DNA of 64,000 bases from the NCBI GenBank assembly GCA_037783415.1, contig JAZGTN010000097.1, positions 1,178,001-1,242,000 on the forward strand. Direction: 5' to 3'. This stretch comes from Leptasterias polaris (Eukaryota > Echinodermata > Asteroidea > Forcipulatida > Asteriidae). This document shows, in pieces, positions 46,671-59,190 of the stretch. The position numbers and the translations under genes were made by a program. Below the pieces are notes generated by a model. The model did not search any database, was not told where the DNA came from, and worked only from the letters and a program-made list of their open reading frames with translations. Numbering within the stretch: the first letter of the stretch is position 1; each line of letters opens with the position of its first letter.

Positions 46671-48483
46671 ATGTGACGGAGAATAAAGTATTATATGACA
46701 TTTTGACAATTGACATTGGCCCCACACAAACCCGACCGTTGTACATGCCGTTTGAGGAGAATGGGAACCAGACGGCATAACAAAGTTATAGCTTTCAGAT
46801 GTTTATTTTTAAATTTAGGCCTAAAGAAGTTAACATTTGAGTTACTCTGACGTTTTGTCAAGAGATGTGTCCAGTGTTTGTTTTGTTTTTGGGTTTTTTT
46901 TTCGTTCTGTGGTTTGTACATCTGTATAAGGATGCTCTCTGTAATTTCCATGAACGTTGTATTTTATATTTATTCATTTATTTGTCCTATATTAGTGAAA
47001 CACTGTTTGTCAAAGATGCCCAACAACAAGAGCAAAACATTCATTAATATTAAAAAATAAAAAATATAAAATTACAATATCAAATATTATTATTTAAATA
47101 AAAGTATATAAAAGTAAATCGAAGCACGTGGCTATAAAACCTGGCTTACTGTGCTGATGAAGACTTCTCGGAACCTAAAAAAGATACCAATGACAAATTC
47201 TCTATACCCAGGCGTTCAAAAGACAAAGCACATTAAAGCAAGTTTGGCAAATATCAATGCACACTTTGTAATTAAATTCACTGAATTATTTGAATTATAA
47301 ATCTCTTCGAATGCTTTGGTTTATCACCGGTACGGAACGGTTGTTTTTTTCTTGCTGGAAATACCGAGCCGTGTAAGCGATTTGATATCATACTTTCACG
47401 TATAGACCCTGGGGAGCGAACTCTGCAGGGCATTGCTACCATTTTTCAACGGGAAATTAACACACGACAAGAAGGTCTCCGTGACGTAGCAATCAATGCA
47501 ATTTATTTACGCGATAACTCCAGTTTGTTAAACGGGTTAAGAAAATGTTCACCGGTGAGACGTAATTAAATCACATATTGACTGAAAGGATGTTGGTACA
47601 TTTTTAGCAGTGAATGGGATGTTACTGTTATAGAAGATTAGATTGTCCGTTGCGTATGGCAACCATTTGTACGGGTGAAGCATGCGAGATGCCAGACCTG
47701 GGCATGCAGAGCTGCTGCCCCGCCGGCCGTTGGTATGCGACATTTTGAAATGGAATCCGTTGCACGTGTTGGATCACCATGAATGCACGGGGGACATCGT
47801 GTTGCGATTTTAATGAGTGCACAGGAGTACGCATCCCTGGACATTACACGCTCTTACCATAGAATCTCTGCATGTTACAGACTCCTCGACTTATGTTAGC
47901 GAGACCCAAACCGGTTGCCAAAATGGGAAAACATTCAAGGGTTTCACTGCAAATCAAGAAAATGCTGTCCAAACTTGCTGTCTCAGCAGAGAGTGGCAAC
48001 AAACAGTAAATAATATTGTGTTTATCCTGATTGTTTTATTTTCGAGTAAAAAGCGTATTTATGAAATTGTTTTCAGATGAAGTATTTGAAGACGTCTGGA
48101 GTTATAACACTTGTTAAAAGCAAGTTATATTGAATTTATCGATTTATACAGGGAATCATTGTGGGATTGGTGGGGACCCCACTTTCACCAGAAATCATGG
48201 CAAGCACAATATTCCTTTAGGTCCATGTTATACTTCAAAATTGCAAATCGTACTTTGCTGTGATTCTTTACTTTAGTTGTAAATCGGTGCAGCAAATATT
48301 AAGCCTAAGAGAGAAATCGCCTGTCTGGAAGAACTTGCTGTTATACGCACAGGTGCTTCACATACATTCTAAAATAATTGTTCAACTGTTCATCAAACCC
48401 AAGTATTTCATTTTGGTCTCAGGTGTTCTTAGTAATAATTATATAAAACCTAATTTACTTTCGGCTTCGAAGAAATATGGGTA

Positions 48484-48726
48484 TACAGCAATCCTTCACC
48501 GATCTTGAACTCTTGGTGGCAACAGATACCGCCATTATTGCGGCGGTACCTGGGTGGTACTGCGCTGCCTAGCGACGGGTTTAAGCGATTTGCAAAGTGA
48601 AAGTCCAATAACCCGCGACTGATCAAATGATCGCCGTGTAGCCCAAACCTTATACCCAGGTACACCGCAGTAATGGAGGCATATCTGCTGCCACCAAGAG
48701 TTCAAGATCGGTGAAGGATTGCTGTA
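48484..48726. mobile_element. Tc1/mariner-like MITE with long TIRs
   Basis: TACAGCAATCCTTCACCGATC and GATCGGTGAAGGATTGCTGTA begin inverted repeats of about 70 bp with few differences. TA stands at each edge (48482-48483, 48727-48728), the Tc1/mariner target. No transposase. Confidence 0.82.
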
Positions 48727-50324
48727 TAGACTATTATACACAGGTATTATACACAGTATTGGAATATGGAATTCAGGATATGAATAAAATGGTCGGTTAT
48801 TATTTTTGTTCGGGCTTTTAAAATCGGCCAGCTTGGACGTATTGCAATGTCTTCTGAAATGATATCGTTATATCCCGTTCATAAATTCAAAGCTAGGCCT
48901 TTGATAAGTTTCAAGATTGATTGCTTATTTTAATTATATACAAAAAACCAACGACACACGCACGAATAACTTTCATCTTGTGTTGTGTAAATATGGAGCG
49001 CGGCTGCACAATAGCAACGTATCACTGAAAGTACAGAGTGTGGTGAGGTATAGTGAGCTCAAATGTCAGGGTGATCAAAAAACGCAGTTGAGCTATTTTC
49101 GGTATGCTGTCAGAATGTTCCAGAATATCATATTGCATTTGAAAGTTACTGGGTTTCAACACCATTATAACGCGTGCACATAACACACTCATCAGATATA
49201 CTATGGGCTTCAGGTAACTTTAAGTCGCCTGTCTCGGTCGGTGTTGCAGCTAATGATCTACCACGTATACACTGGTAGTCATTTGTCTTTAATTTAACAA
49301 AATGAGTGCTACTGACGTCAGTGACATTTTGTTTTTGTACATACTCCATAGCGTGCGGCATTGATGAAATATCATTTAATGCGCATGATTGAGTTTTGTA
49401 ATTCAGTTAACAGTGTTCATGTGACTCAATGAACAAACTGTGACGTCATCACCACCTTAAAAGTCGGTACCTTAAATTTCCCCGCGACCTTAACGTAAGC
49501 CTTAACAATAATTATGTACAAGGGAAAACAAATCAATATTCATGATGATAATAATTTTGAAGACAACACGCTATATGTGTCTGTATTTTTATGATCCACG
49601 CTTGTTGTTGCTGCACATAATGTATGGGGATTTACCTTTGGTGTTAATTATGATTTATTGGCATTTTTCTTGAAATAGTTTCTGAAATGGTGGAATTATA
49701 TTCAGGATTTTTTTTATTTTTATTTTTTTTATTAAGTCAGGTATATGAGATTGCTTAGGTTTATTCTGGTTTCAGGAGTTTCTCAAAACCTCCTCGAGCC
49801 TATAACTTTTCTTTTAAAAAAAAGCAATCGTCAAAGGGGAAAAGAAATACATTGTGTCCAAACTTGTTGTTTTGTATTTCTGGGTCGCAGACCAACACCC
49901 GGGAGCCATTTTCCAGGAATTGTCACACTCGTCTAGTCCAATCCCATCACTGTTATAATAGGAAATACAACATTGATATGGTTGGATGCCACCATTTTTA
50001 CGGCAATTTGCATCATTAAGTTTTTTATTTGGAGGTCACCACATTTCGTAGTTGCAAATACTAACTTCATTTGCGGGAAGCCCACATAGTACATGCAGGC
50101 CTATACATGTATCAGCTGTTTATTTTTGCAAGTAGATAAATTGAGGACAATCTTTTCTAAAGTATAGTGCATCCACCAGACATTTTGAGGGGTATTAAAA
50201 AAGACAATTACGTCAGCTGACATTCAGTTAGCCCTGTTTATAAAGGTTTTTTTTATCACGTTGCCATGTCAACATGGGTCAGGTATTTTGACTAACTCTA
50301 GATAATTTTATCGATTCCTCACAG

Positions 50325-50498
50325 GTGAAGCCGAGCAAAACCTTGAAATCAAAGAGGTAAATAGTCCCGTCCACAGCGGAGTAATCCTCCGACGGTTAGC
50401 CTCAACGTATAGCTTAGTAGGTGAAGACGGGGCACCAGACGGTTCTAACAACACCACGAACGACACTGACGCCCATCAGGAGAACTGCACACCTCCAA
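50325..50498 (+). CDS. SLC24A: exchanger exon 2 (extracellular linker)
   Basis: The acceptor CCTCACAG and donor AA|GTATGT bound 174 nt (58 codons, phase 1 to phase 1). It encodes a hydrophilic segment with KEVNSPVHSGVILRRLA, then SNNTTNDTD and HQENCTPP. Four N-glycosylation sequons (NNT, NTT, NDT, NCT) suit an extracellular N-terminus. The closing NCTPP joined to exon 3's IHEFP reproduces the family's NCT.PAIHEFP signature, which fixes the frame and both splice sites. Confidence 0.85.
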
Positions 50499-50695
50499 GT
50501 ATGTAAACCATGGTACCCTGTATAGCGGGTACCTTACGACATTAGGTCAAAAGTTATCTTCTATTACATCTGCATGTCACCTCTGGTGTATCATACTGAG
50601 GTATTTTCAATAGGATTGACGCGTACCTGCGTCCATAAAGTGCCTGCACATTGTAAACACACAGCGGTGCAAAATTCCTCCTCACTCTTGCGGTT

Positions 50696-51078
50696 CAAAA
50701 GGCAGGGTATACTTTTGATAATTGTCAAAGACCAGTATCCTCACTTGGTGTATCCCAACTGTATAAAATAACATACCCGTGAAAACGTGGGCTCAATTGG
50801 TCATCGAAGTTGCAAGAAAATAAAAGACAAAACTACCCGTGGTGCATATAATTGTGTGCTTTCATATGCCTGAGAAAGGCTTCATGCCTGAAGTCTTTCC
50901 TTTTCAGATTCAAAAATGTTTGTGACAAATTATATCTTTCTCTAAAACTATACATTACTTCAAAGGGGTCGTTTCTAAAAAGTGTACAATATCAACAGCT
51001 CTCCAGTGCTCTTTTGACCAAGTACGTTTTTATGGTCATTAATTTTGGAGTGATTACCAAAGGTACACTCCATTTATA
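50696..51078 (-). mobile_element. A-family MITE, left member of a head-to-head pair
   Basis: Starts AAAAGGCAGGGTATACTTTTG and runs through CTCACTTGGTGTATCCCAAC and CAACAGCTCTCCAGTGCTC to ATTACCAAAGGTACACTCC. The left end has lost TTAA. It abuts the next copy in opposite orientation. Confidence 0.75.
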
Positions 51079-51465
51079 GGGAGTGTACACCTTTGGTAAT
51101 TACTCCAAAAATTAACGACCATAGAAACTTATAATTGGTAGAAAGCACTGGAGAGCTATTGATATTATAAAACATTGTTAGAAATTACACCCTTTGAAGT
51201 AATGTAGTTTTAGAGAAAGAGGTAATTTTCCATCAACAAATTTGAATGTGAAAAAAGGCTTCAGGCATGAAGTCTTTTTTTGACATCTGAAAGCACACAA
51301 TTCTAATTCGAGGGTCGTTTTTTTCTTTCATTATTTTCTTGCAACCTCGATGACCAATTGAGCCTAAATTTTCACAGGTTTGTTATTTTTATTCATATGT
51401 TGGGATGCACCAACTGAGGATACTGGTCTTTGACAATATTACCAAAAGTATATCCTACCTTTAAA
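51079..51465 (+). mobile_element. A-family MITE, right member of a head-to-head pair
   Basis: GGGAGTGTACACCTTTGGTAATTACTCC through GCACTGGAGAGCTATTG to CCAAAAGTATATCCTACCTTTAAA. The two copies share the junction CCATTTATAGGG and together form an inverted repeat with arms of about 380 bp. Confidence 0.78.
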
Positions 51466-52410
51466 GGGACAGTTGATGTTTCAGTAGCCACATCAGACTC
51501 TTATCAGCTCGAAGTGAGCACGCCCTCCGCCTCAAAAGGGCACATTTTCCTAAAATCTCTCAAAGTTTTGCTGTTTGGAATTGCTCCTTATCCTTTTCAA
51601 GAGAGTTGTTCATGGACAAAAACACCTTAAGTGTTTTGTAATCATTGAGTAGTGATTAAAAAAACAAATTTGCCTCGTGAAGTACAACGAGCGGAACATA
51701 CAGGTCCGCCATTTTGTGGAGCAACAAAATTGATTAAACAAAATAGCGGACTGTTTTTGGCCATGAAATTACACAAAATCCACTAAATTTTAAGGGATAT
51801 TTATGTGAATCATTATATTCTCCTTTTAAAATATCTTTCCAACTACATGTATATTCAAAATAACTGTAGTTTACAGCCCAAAGCGACCAATCCGAAGGCA
51901 ACGTGTTCCTTTAAGGTTTTGAGCCAATTTTTAAATTGGGGCGTAAGCGAATGCGAATTTGAAATCGCTCGTTAATGGCAATGGACGCCCCATTGAGCTG
52001 GACTCCGTTCTGACATACGTGATTGTTTGCCAGCATCGTGTGTAAACCCAGATTTACTGATGCGCGTTGACTGGTTCTTGTAGTTCACGCGTACAGTTCC
52101 CATTCAAAGCAAAATGATACCATAATGTGCTTAACGACCATCTACTCGAATATCAACTTGTTTAAGTTTACCTATTCATTTTTATTTTACTGACCTAGAA
52201 TTTTGTACCGGAATTGCACTCTCAATTTTTTCAAAAACGTCAAGATCAATAATATCAAACATATTCGATGTGAACGTGGAGGTATTTTTTCAAAATGTCC
52301 GTTTTGGGCTCTGGCTCCGGCTTGCTTGGACTCTGTCGTCAATTTTGGAGCAGTATACATTTTGCACGGTGTAGTCATCATCAAGCAGAGCTCAGCCTTT
52401 AGCCAGGGGT

Positions 52411-52430
52411 GGGGGGGGGGGGGGGGGGGG
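52411..52430. repeat. poly(G) tract
   Basis: G20, flanked by GGGGT and TGGGGG. Confidence 0.9.
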
Positions 52431-52690
52431 TGGGGGTGGACGAAAGCCAATGGAATAAACGCGGAGGTGTCGTAGTGTGTCGCTGAACATCGAAAACGAG
52501 TGAAATCGGCTCTATAACCCTCTTCTAGGTCTCATTAAATATGGTTGTAAGGTACAGCCAGTGAGGGTGTTATCGAAAAATACGGGGACACGGTGTCATA
52601 GGGGATTTTGACCCCCAAAACATGGACTGAAGGAAATTGATTCAAAAGAGGGCGCTATCGGACGAAAGTTTTAAACAAATCGCCGTGTTT

Positions 52691-52705
52691 GGGGGGGGGG
52701 GGGGG
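52691..52705. repeat. poly(G) tract
   Basis: G15. Confidence 0.9.
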
Positions 52706-54289
52706 TGACAGAATCTCCTCCCACACCAGTCGGCATTTGAACTCGGTATACGTGTGCTCGCTCCCTAACATTGTCAGCCAACGATGTCCAAGCAGTGTCG
52801 GTGTGCACGTTTCTGAGCGAAATATATAAATTAAATTGATTTTAATCGGTATCTAATTAACCCTTTCTACGTGATTTTGTTACAGACGTTTTTTTCATCG
52901 ATAATTCGCCCATTTGGTTCGATTCCCCCTTTTCTCTTTTTCCCTCTTCCTTCTTTTGTTAAATTTCATTTGGATCTTAGACGGAAGCCTCTTTACATTT
53001 TTCCGTTGCTTGGAAACAAGTATAGAAGAAAAACCACGTCAAATACCGTAAACAAAGCAGCTCACTGTGCCACATCAATAATCCGGCCTTTGTTTTTGCA
53101 CAATACAACAAAAAGGGAATGCAGCAGTCCGCACAACCTTCAGTTCTCGATGCTGGCAAAAAAGATACAAAATAAAACACCCTTCCTCCTAAGGGATCGA
53201 GATTAATGAAGGCCACCAAGACGACTCTCCTGAACAAGGTTGAACCGCGGTTTTTGGAAAGCAATTTCGACGCAATCATACCCACGGTCTTCGTCGAATT
53301 GTCGAATAACCCATCAATTATAATTCTATCATCACACGCAGAGTGGTGGGGGCCGGTGTTGTGCATTTACGTGGCCTTTATCGTCTCTATCGAGAATAGG
53401 CAAAAACGTTTGCGTGTATTTGCTCTTTTTTAATCAGAGCTGTATAGGCCCTACGGGTTGTTGAAGGCCTGAGGGTTATCGTAGCTCGTTCAGGACTAAA
53501 TTAAATCATTTTCTTAGAATCAGTGCAGCGTTTATTTTTTTCTGCATTATATGTTATATTATTGCATCATTGAGCAACTGAGCGGGGATTCAAATCAATT
53601 TCATTTATATTTCATATACATAGAAAGAACGAAACGCTTAATAATGGATGGTCGAATCCTCAAAAGAGAATGACCACTAATTTGACCTTCTCGCGCACAA
53701 GAAAAACAAATTCTGGCCGGAGCTTCAGGCCTTAATTTAATCGATATTCTGAGGTCAGCTAAAATTAAACCAGTATCAGATGGAATTTCCAAGTCTTGTG
53801 CTCAGTCAGGCGTAAACAATTTTCGTTTTGGCTGTCGTTTACGCTCCGCTGCTTCTAAGCATGCCAGTCCACTCCCCCTACAGTTGGGTTCCCTCGTGTT
53901 TTGGAGGAATGAATGCCTGATTACATCTCACCAAAACCCGTACCTAAAAAGAGAAGCCGTGTCAGCGCGTGTCCGAAGGCTCGCGCTACATTTCTCACCA
54001 GATGTAATTTGAGTTGGCTGTGTTCTGCCTGGCTGACCCTTCCTTGTTATCGCATTAAAAGCTGCTCTATAAGCCTAACGTATACATATACATGTACATC
54101 TAGATCGCTCAATCTAGCCGAATTTCGAGGCCACCTATGGCTTGTTGGCACATACCGGTTGAGCTTGACCACTGACACGAACTGACCGTAGATGTCCACC
54201 AATCCAACGTGGTCAAATCTCTTCCTTCCTCCATGGTCAAACCTTGTTAACATTCTAAAACGTTAAGACATATATAACTTATACGTTTC

Positions 54290-54355
54290 GATCTATAAGC
54301 GCCGGCACGTTAATCCGGAGGTCGTTGGTTCAAATCCCGCTCAGTCAATTTGCCT
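54290..54355 (+). mobile_element. tRNA-derived SINE head, diverged
   Basis: AAGCGCCGGCACGTTAATCCGGAGGTCG and GTTGGTTCAAATCCCGC correspond to 6395-6480. Box A is decayed. Confidence 0.45.
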
Positions 54356-55412
54356 TTGTTCAACCCCAAATCATTTACAAGTTTTACTTAAATATTTAAT
54401 AATAAAGCACAAGGGAAACTGACTGGGTAAATGTTTTAAAATGATTTTGGGTTGAACCCAAAATCACTTAAATATTTAGTGAGTTTGACGTCCGAAACGT
54501 GCGTCGGCATGATCAAGGTCGGTCCCGCCAAAACGCTCCACGAGGCTGGTACCGGTGAGCAAAGAGCATAATTCTCTGTGCTTGGAGCATGGAAGTGTGT
54601 TCCTAGCCTACCCCAATTCCAGAAAAACACCGAAGTAATGCAAGGGCATTCAAGGAATGCAGACGGAATGGATGCACCAAGAATGCACTCATACGAAGAT
54701 CGGCGGTCAGCGTTGCTATGGAGTGGCAACACGTCACCCAGTGGCTACAGAGAGAGGGCATGTCGTCAGTATCATCATCATGGAGGAAGGGTTCCTCCGT
54801 GGTGTCATGCGTGTACGTGTGGAGCAAAACCCACGTTTTTCCATTTTCTCCATGGTAACATAGAGATCGATGTACGGTAGAGCGGTATCCTCTAAAAGCA
54901 GCAACACGGAGCAGAAATCTTCCGCTCAGTGAGCCTTATTAGGAAGTTGGTTGCTCAGCTGTACTTCCCCGTTTACACAAAATAAAATACTGAATTTTTA
55001 CCGCATATGAAAACGTGCAGATGATAAATATTATTGTGTTTGAAATGTTTAGTCATATCAACCAAGAGCTTAACAAGAAGCTTACACCCTAAATAGACCA
55101 TACGAAGATCAAATGCAAACCCTGCTCCCTGATGTATCGTCGACTTTGGCCAATATTTACAAAATGTCCCAAACGTACGGTAGTTATCCAAGAGGTCTTG
55201 ATCTGTTTATAGCTCGGCAGTTATGGCATTTATTTCCAACTTGTAAAGGTGACTGTTAACCTGTCTGCTACAGTTTTGACATGTTCTTTGTTCGGGTAGC
55301 TATTTTTCATGGCCTTGGTCTAATATTAATAATAGTTTAGACGTGGGCGATTCACCTGGTAACCAAGTCAAACAAAGTTTCAATTTTAGCAGAAATTTAG
55401 CTGGGCGATAGG

Positions 55413-55747
55413 TAGTCTTGATTGGCGACGTTCATTTTGTTTAACGTAGTGCGATATCGCAACACGAATTACTGGAGAAGAGATATCTGTATCACACGAA
55501 CATCTGGATCAAAACAAAACGTTGTTTGATTCAGATTTATAGACTTGCCCAGTCCTTCTGAGTCAGCCCGACCAAACAGTCAATGTAGCGCCCTCTACCG
55601 GTGGCTAAAACAAAAAACAGCGTCGCCAATCAAGACTATCCAGATTTATAGACTTGCCCAGTCCTTCTGAGTCAGCCCGACCAAACAGTCAATGTAGCGC
55701 CCTCTACCGGTGGCTAAAACAAAAAACAGCGTCGCCAATCAAGACTA
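55413..55747. mobile_element. Mutator-like MITE with internal 109-bp duplication
   Basis: Ends TAGTCTTGATTGGCGACG and CGTCGCCAATCAAGACTA are perfect 18-bp inverted repeats. GGCGATAGG stands at both edges (55404-55412, 55748-55756): a perfect 9-bp target duplication, typical of Mutator-like transposons. The right part, including the terminal repeat, is duplicated in tandem (55532-55640 and 55641-55747), so there are two right ends and one left end. No transposase. Confidence 0.9.
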
Positions 55748-56866
55748 GGCGATAGGTTGAAACGAAGGCTATACTTCACTGTTTGTGAACTAAACATCGT
55801 GTCTGGGGCGTAACAGATAATGCAAATGCCCCTTTCTCCCCATCCCACGGTGATCCGGAAAGCACTGAGTGTATGACCCTTGCACTGACGTCACTGGCGG
55901 CTGTGTGTCCATGCCCATGGTCTGCCATGTTGGGAGTTAAATTGCATGTGAGATATTATGGTGAACGTCACACGTGGAGAATCCGATTCCCAAAATGGCG
56001 CAGCAAAGTTTTTGTGTTTGATTTTTGGAGTCTGAATTGATTTGGGTCATAATGGCAAAAACTACAAACGTAATTCTTTTGCCGGTGCATTCATTGCATA
56101 ATTTAAACCAAACACATGTTTTTGGTCGTGAATGTTATTGTTATCATCATTTGTTTTAAATCCACGAGTCTTGTATTATCAGTTATTCCTGGCTGCGTAA
56201 AAATTAGAACGCTTGAGCCGTAGCTCAAAGCCAAAACCCAAGTTGCCCGTAAAGATGGCGTCAATCGGGAACAATCTATTGAGGCCAGTGCTCAGAATAA
56301 GCACTGGCCAGCGATGTCATGGTGATCTTTCTACTATCTGACTGACGGAAGACGTTCATGTAAAACAACAAACCGGTTGACGTCATGACATCCTATACGC
56401 AATCTACTATCTTATACAGATAGCGCCCGATTGCTGCTGTAACATTTTAGCGTCAACTTACACAATTTTCATTTTACGTAGCTATAGATACAGCGTGTAT
56501 TACGCATTCACACACAATGGTTCCTTTTTATAGTTGACATATCATGTCACAACGATCATCCACCACCAAATTATTCGGTCAGTTTTGTATATGGGTAATC
56601 GTGAAACTGCCCGTATCCATTTACGTCAAGTATTTGAAGGGATTCTCCTGTTACCACTGTCTTTGCCTTGTTTCCTGCATGCCACAGCAAGCTATTTTCA
56701 TCCTCTGAGCCTATTCTGCTTTCCGGCTTTACTTTGGTTGCACCATGGGCGAACGGTTGCACTGATTTGGACAAGGGGTGAATTTTGCAGCACTTAATTA
56801 CCAGTCTTTTGTTCCTAATTATAGGCTAAATATTAATTGCCAGTGGGCGAGTATAAATACAACGCC

Positions 56867-56987
56867 ATTAGCCTTTTTGAGATATGGTGGACAGGAGAAC
56901 ACTGTTTGGTTTGGGTGTATACAGACAAATTTACCCAAACCTAACAGTGTCATAGTATTGTGTCTGCCATATCTCAAAATGGCTTAT
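56867..56987. mobile_element. L-family palindromic MITE
   Basis: ATTAGCCTTTTTGAGATATGG and CCATATCTCAAAATGGCTTAT are imperfect inverted ends. The inner part pairs too (ACTGTTTGGTTTGGGT with ACCCAAACCTAACAGT). The first half of another copy is at 63928-64000. Confidence 0.78.
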
Positions 56988-57092
56988 AGTAACCAGTACG
57001 TATCAACGGACCTTCAACTGTAAGAGAGTACATAATACACCAATCTGTCAAGACGGACACGTCTTAAATATTCTTCGTGGCGTCTTGGGCCA

Positions 57093-57111
57093 AGGAAAGG
57101 AAAGGAAAGGA
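57093..57111. repeat. (AAGG A)n short repeat
   Basis: Four GGAAA units in tandem. Confidence 0.8.
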
Positions 57112-57487
57112 AACAAAAGCTGAACCTATTGCGTCTAATTGACGCTGAAATAGCGGATATAGTCAACGAAGCAAAACTCAACACGGTTTTAAATATCTGC
57201 GGCTGTAGTGGACCTATTTTATGCGTCCTTGGTTAATGCAACATCTATGGACGGTTATATTTGGCGCAGGCACTCAGGAAAATTTTTCATTATCTGTTTT
57301 TGCCGGCCGTTGCAAGTCATGACCGCGGACATCTCCGGGGCTGTGCCGATAGGTTCTTAAGTGGGGGCCTTTAAGTCAACACCGTTGAGGCAGAAGCAAA
57401 GCTGAGTAAATTGCTGCAAAAACAACGGCTTGTTTTGGTGTGACTTTTCCCCTTGGTTTTGGTGTGACTTTTCCCTTTCTTGATTTA

Positions 57488-57506
57488 CCCCCCCCCCCCC
57501 CCCCCC
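57488..57506. repeat. poly(C) tract
   Basis: C19. Confidence 0.9.
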
Positions 57507-57730
57507 AATCCGTGAAGATTTTGATTCCCTTAATACCAAAGTAAAACACATAGGCCCTATTTGGTTGATCAGCATTTGTGAAAATTATTAGGATTAACCC
57601 CAAGATCCCATGATTAACTTTTCGAATCTGCAAATCTGCAGTAACTTCAAAGTGGTGCGCAATGAACTACTGAGCATGCTTCGGCCACACTATCGTTTTG
57701 TGTCAGATTCAGATGTATTTTTTTTTCACC

Positions 57731-57890
57731 GTGACCACTTTCGAAACCATGGCTTATAGGCTTAGGTTCTGGCTTTAGGAATCGTCTGCCTGTTCAGTGA
57801 AGTCCCGTTTCGAAAGTGTGTACGTTTTAAAATTTACTGACGGAGGCTAAGCTGGAGCCTTAGCAGCGAAAACGCAGTTTCGAAAAGAGC
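57731..57890. mobile_element. D-family palindromic MITE, diverged
   Basis: CCACTTTCGAAACCATGGCTTATAG and CGCAGTTTCGAAAAGAGC ends; GACGGAGGCTAAGCTGGAGCC inside matches 39169-39288. Confidence 0.6.
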
Positions 57891-57901
57891 ATGCGTTTTT
57901 T

Positions 57902-58200
57902 GTGTTTTTTATTATTTATTAACAGTAGCTGAAAGGGTCACTTACCAATTGTAAAAATAAAAGCACATGTACAAATATAAGCAAACACATACAAAAGGGC
58001 CACATAGTAAAAAGTAAAAAATTAACAAAACCATTAATAAAAACTATTAACATTTGGGCAAGTTGTGGAATGGTAGATTTCCTGTATCTCTCTGTTTTGC
58101 ATTTAATTAAGTTTAGACCAGACATGTTACGTAAGACCCAAGAATTAGTGCTAGATTTGGAAGGTGGAAGCAACTGTCTGTGACGGTCCGATTTCAAAAG
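57902..58200 (-). mobile_element. 3' end of a LINE (reverse-transcriptase C-terminus)
   Basis: On the minus strand the frame encodes NSWVLRNMSGLNLIKCKTERYRKSTIPQLAQML in succession. The KTERYRKSTIP..A part is the usual C-terminal signature of APE-type LINE reverse transcriptases. It is followed by 3' UTR and an AATAAATAATAAAAAAC tail near 57902-57924. Only the last part of an element is present. Confidence 0.5.
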
Positions 58201-58819
58201 TTTAGTCCCAAAATTGTGAAGTAAATTATTTCTGCGATCACTTTATAAAGTGGCAGATCAGGATACCGCTGTTCAGTCACTGCTTCGGGCTATGTACACT
58301 AATTCAGCATTTGTTAATAAAGCAAACCGACTCAGCCATAGCCAAGACACTATACGTGTCTACGAAAATAATGAAAAGGCATGTTGAGACTACGTCCATT
58401 ATTTCACATGGTTGGGGTTTTAAGGGCTTTTCCCCTAATTGCATAATGGACGACAAACACCGATACACAACACCCCATAATGTACGCCACAAGGATATCA
58501 CCTTTTGCCAACCTGCAATGGACCCGAAACATGTCGCAACACTGAATATAATGTAGTCTGACATTACCATTGAGCATTCACTTGTGACCGAACAAGGCAG
58601 TGTACCAGACACCTTTCAAATCTAACTCACTAATGGCTGACTGATTCCAGAAAGAATACAACGAGAAAGTATCAAATCCTTCAAATCTGTTGTTATCAAT
58701 CACAAGGTTGATATCCAAGTCCCAAAAGTCACCAAACCAGATTTCCATGATAGCTGTGGTCATTCGTCAGTGCAATAAACGTGGGCTTGCCCATCATGCA
58801 CTTTTGGTTAAACCTTGTT

Positions 58820-59190
58820 TATACCTCCAAAAATGAATGACCCCAAAAAACTTACTTGGTAAGAAGCACTGCAGCTGTTGATAATGTAAAACACTTTTTA
58901 AAAACGATTCCCTTCAAAGGAATGTGGTATTAGAGAATTGCTTTTTTTCTAAATTCAATCTAAGAACGTTTTATGCATGAAACGTTTTTCAGATTGTGCA
59001 TTCCAATTACGGAGTATTCTTCCTGCGTGGACTAATCGCTTTTGTTAGTCGGCTATATCTCAAAAACCCTAACACCTTTTGAAAGGAAATTTTCACAGGT
59101 TAGTTTTATTGTAAATATCTACACTATATATGGAATTAAAATAACAGTACGGTAACAAAAAAACACCGAATGTATACATTGCCTTAAAAT
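58820..59190. mobile_element. N-family repeat
   Basis: Shares AAGCACTGCAGCTGTTGATAATG, AAAGGAATGTGG, and CATTCCAATTACGGAGTATTC with 28008-28260. Outer ends TTGTTTATACC and TGTATACATTGCCTTAA are roughly inverted. Confidence 0.55.

Larger units (their letters stand above)
31882..50324 (+). other. SLC24A: intron 1 of the exchanger gene
   Basis: GTGAGT ... CCTCACAG, 18.4 kb, phase 1. Filled with mobile elements listed separately, including a nearly complete antisense LINE. Stretches 32283-32930, 33006-33300, 34030-34600, 36191-39168, 39289-40540, 43501-44700, 46671-48483 and 48727-50324 hold nothing that I could identify. Confidence 0.7.

Noticed and set aside
52871..53433. Overlapping open frames on both strands (111, 129 and 75 codons)
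   Set aside because: Frames on opposite strands cover the same bases and none resembles a protein family.
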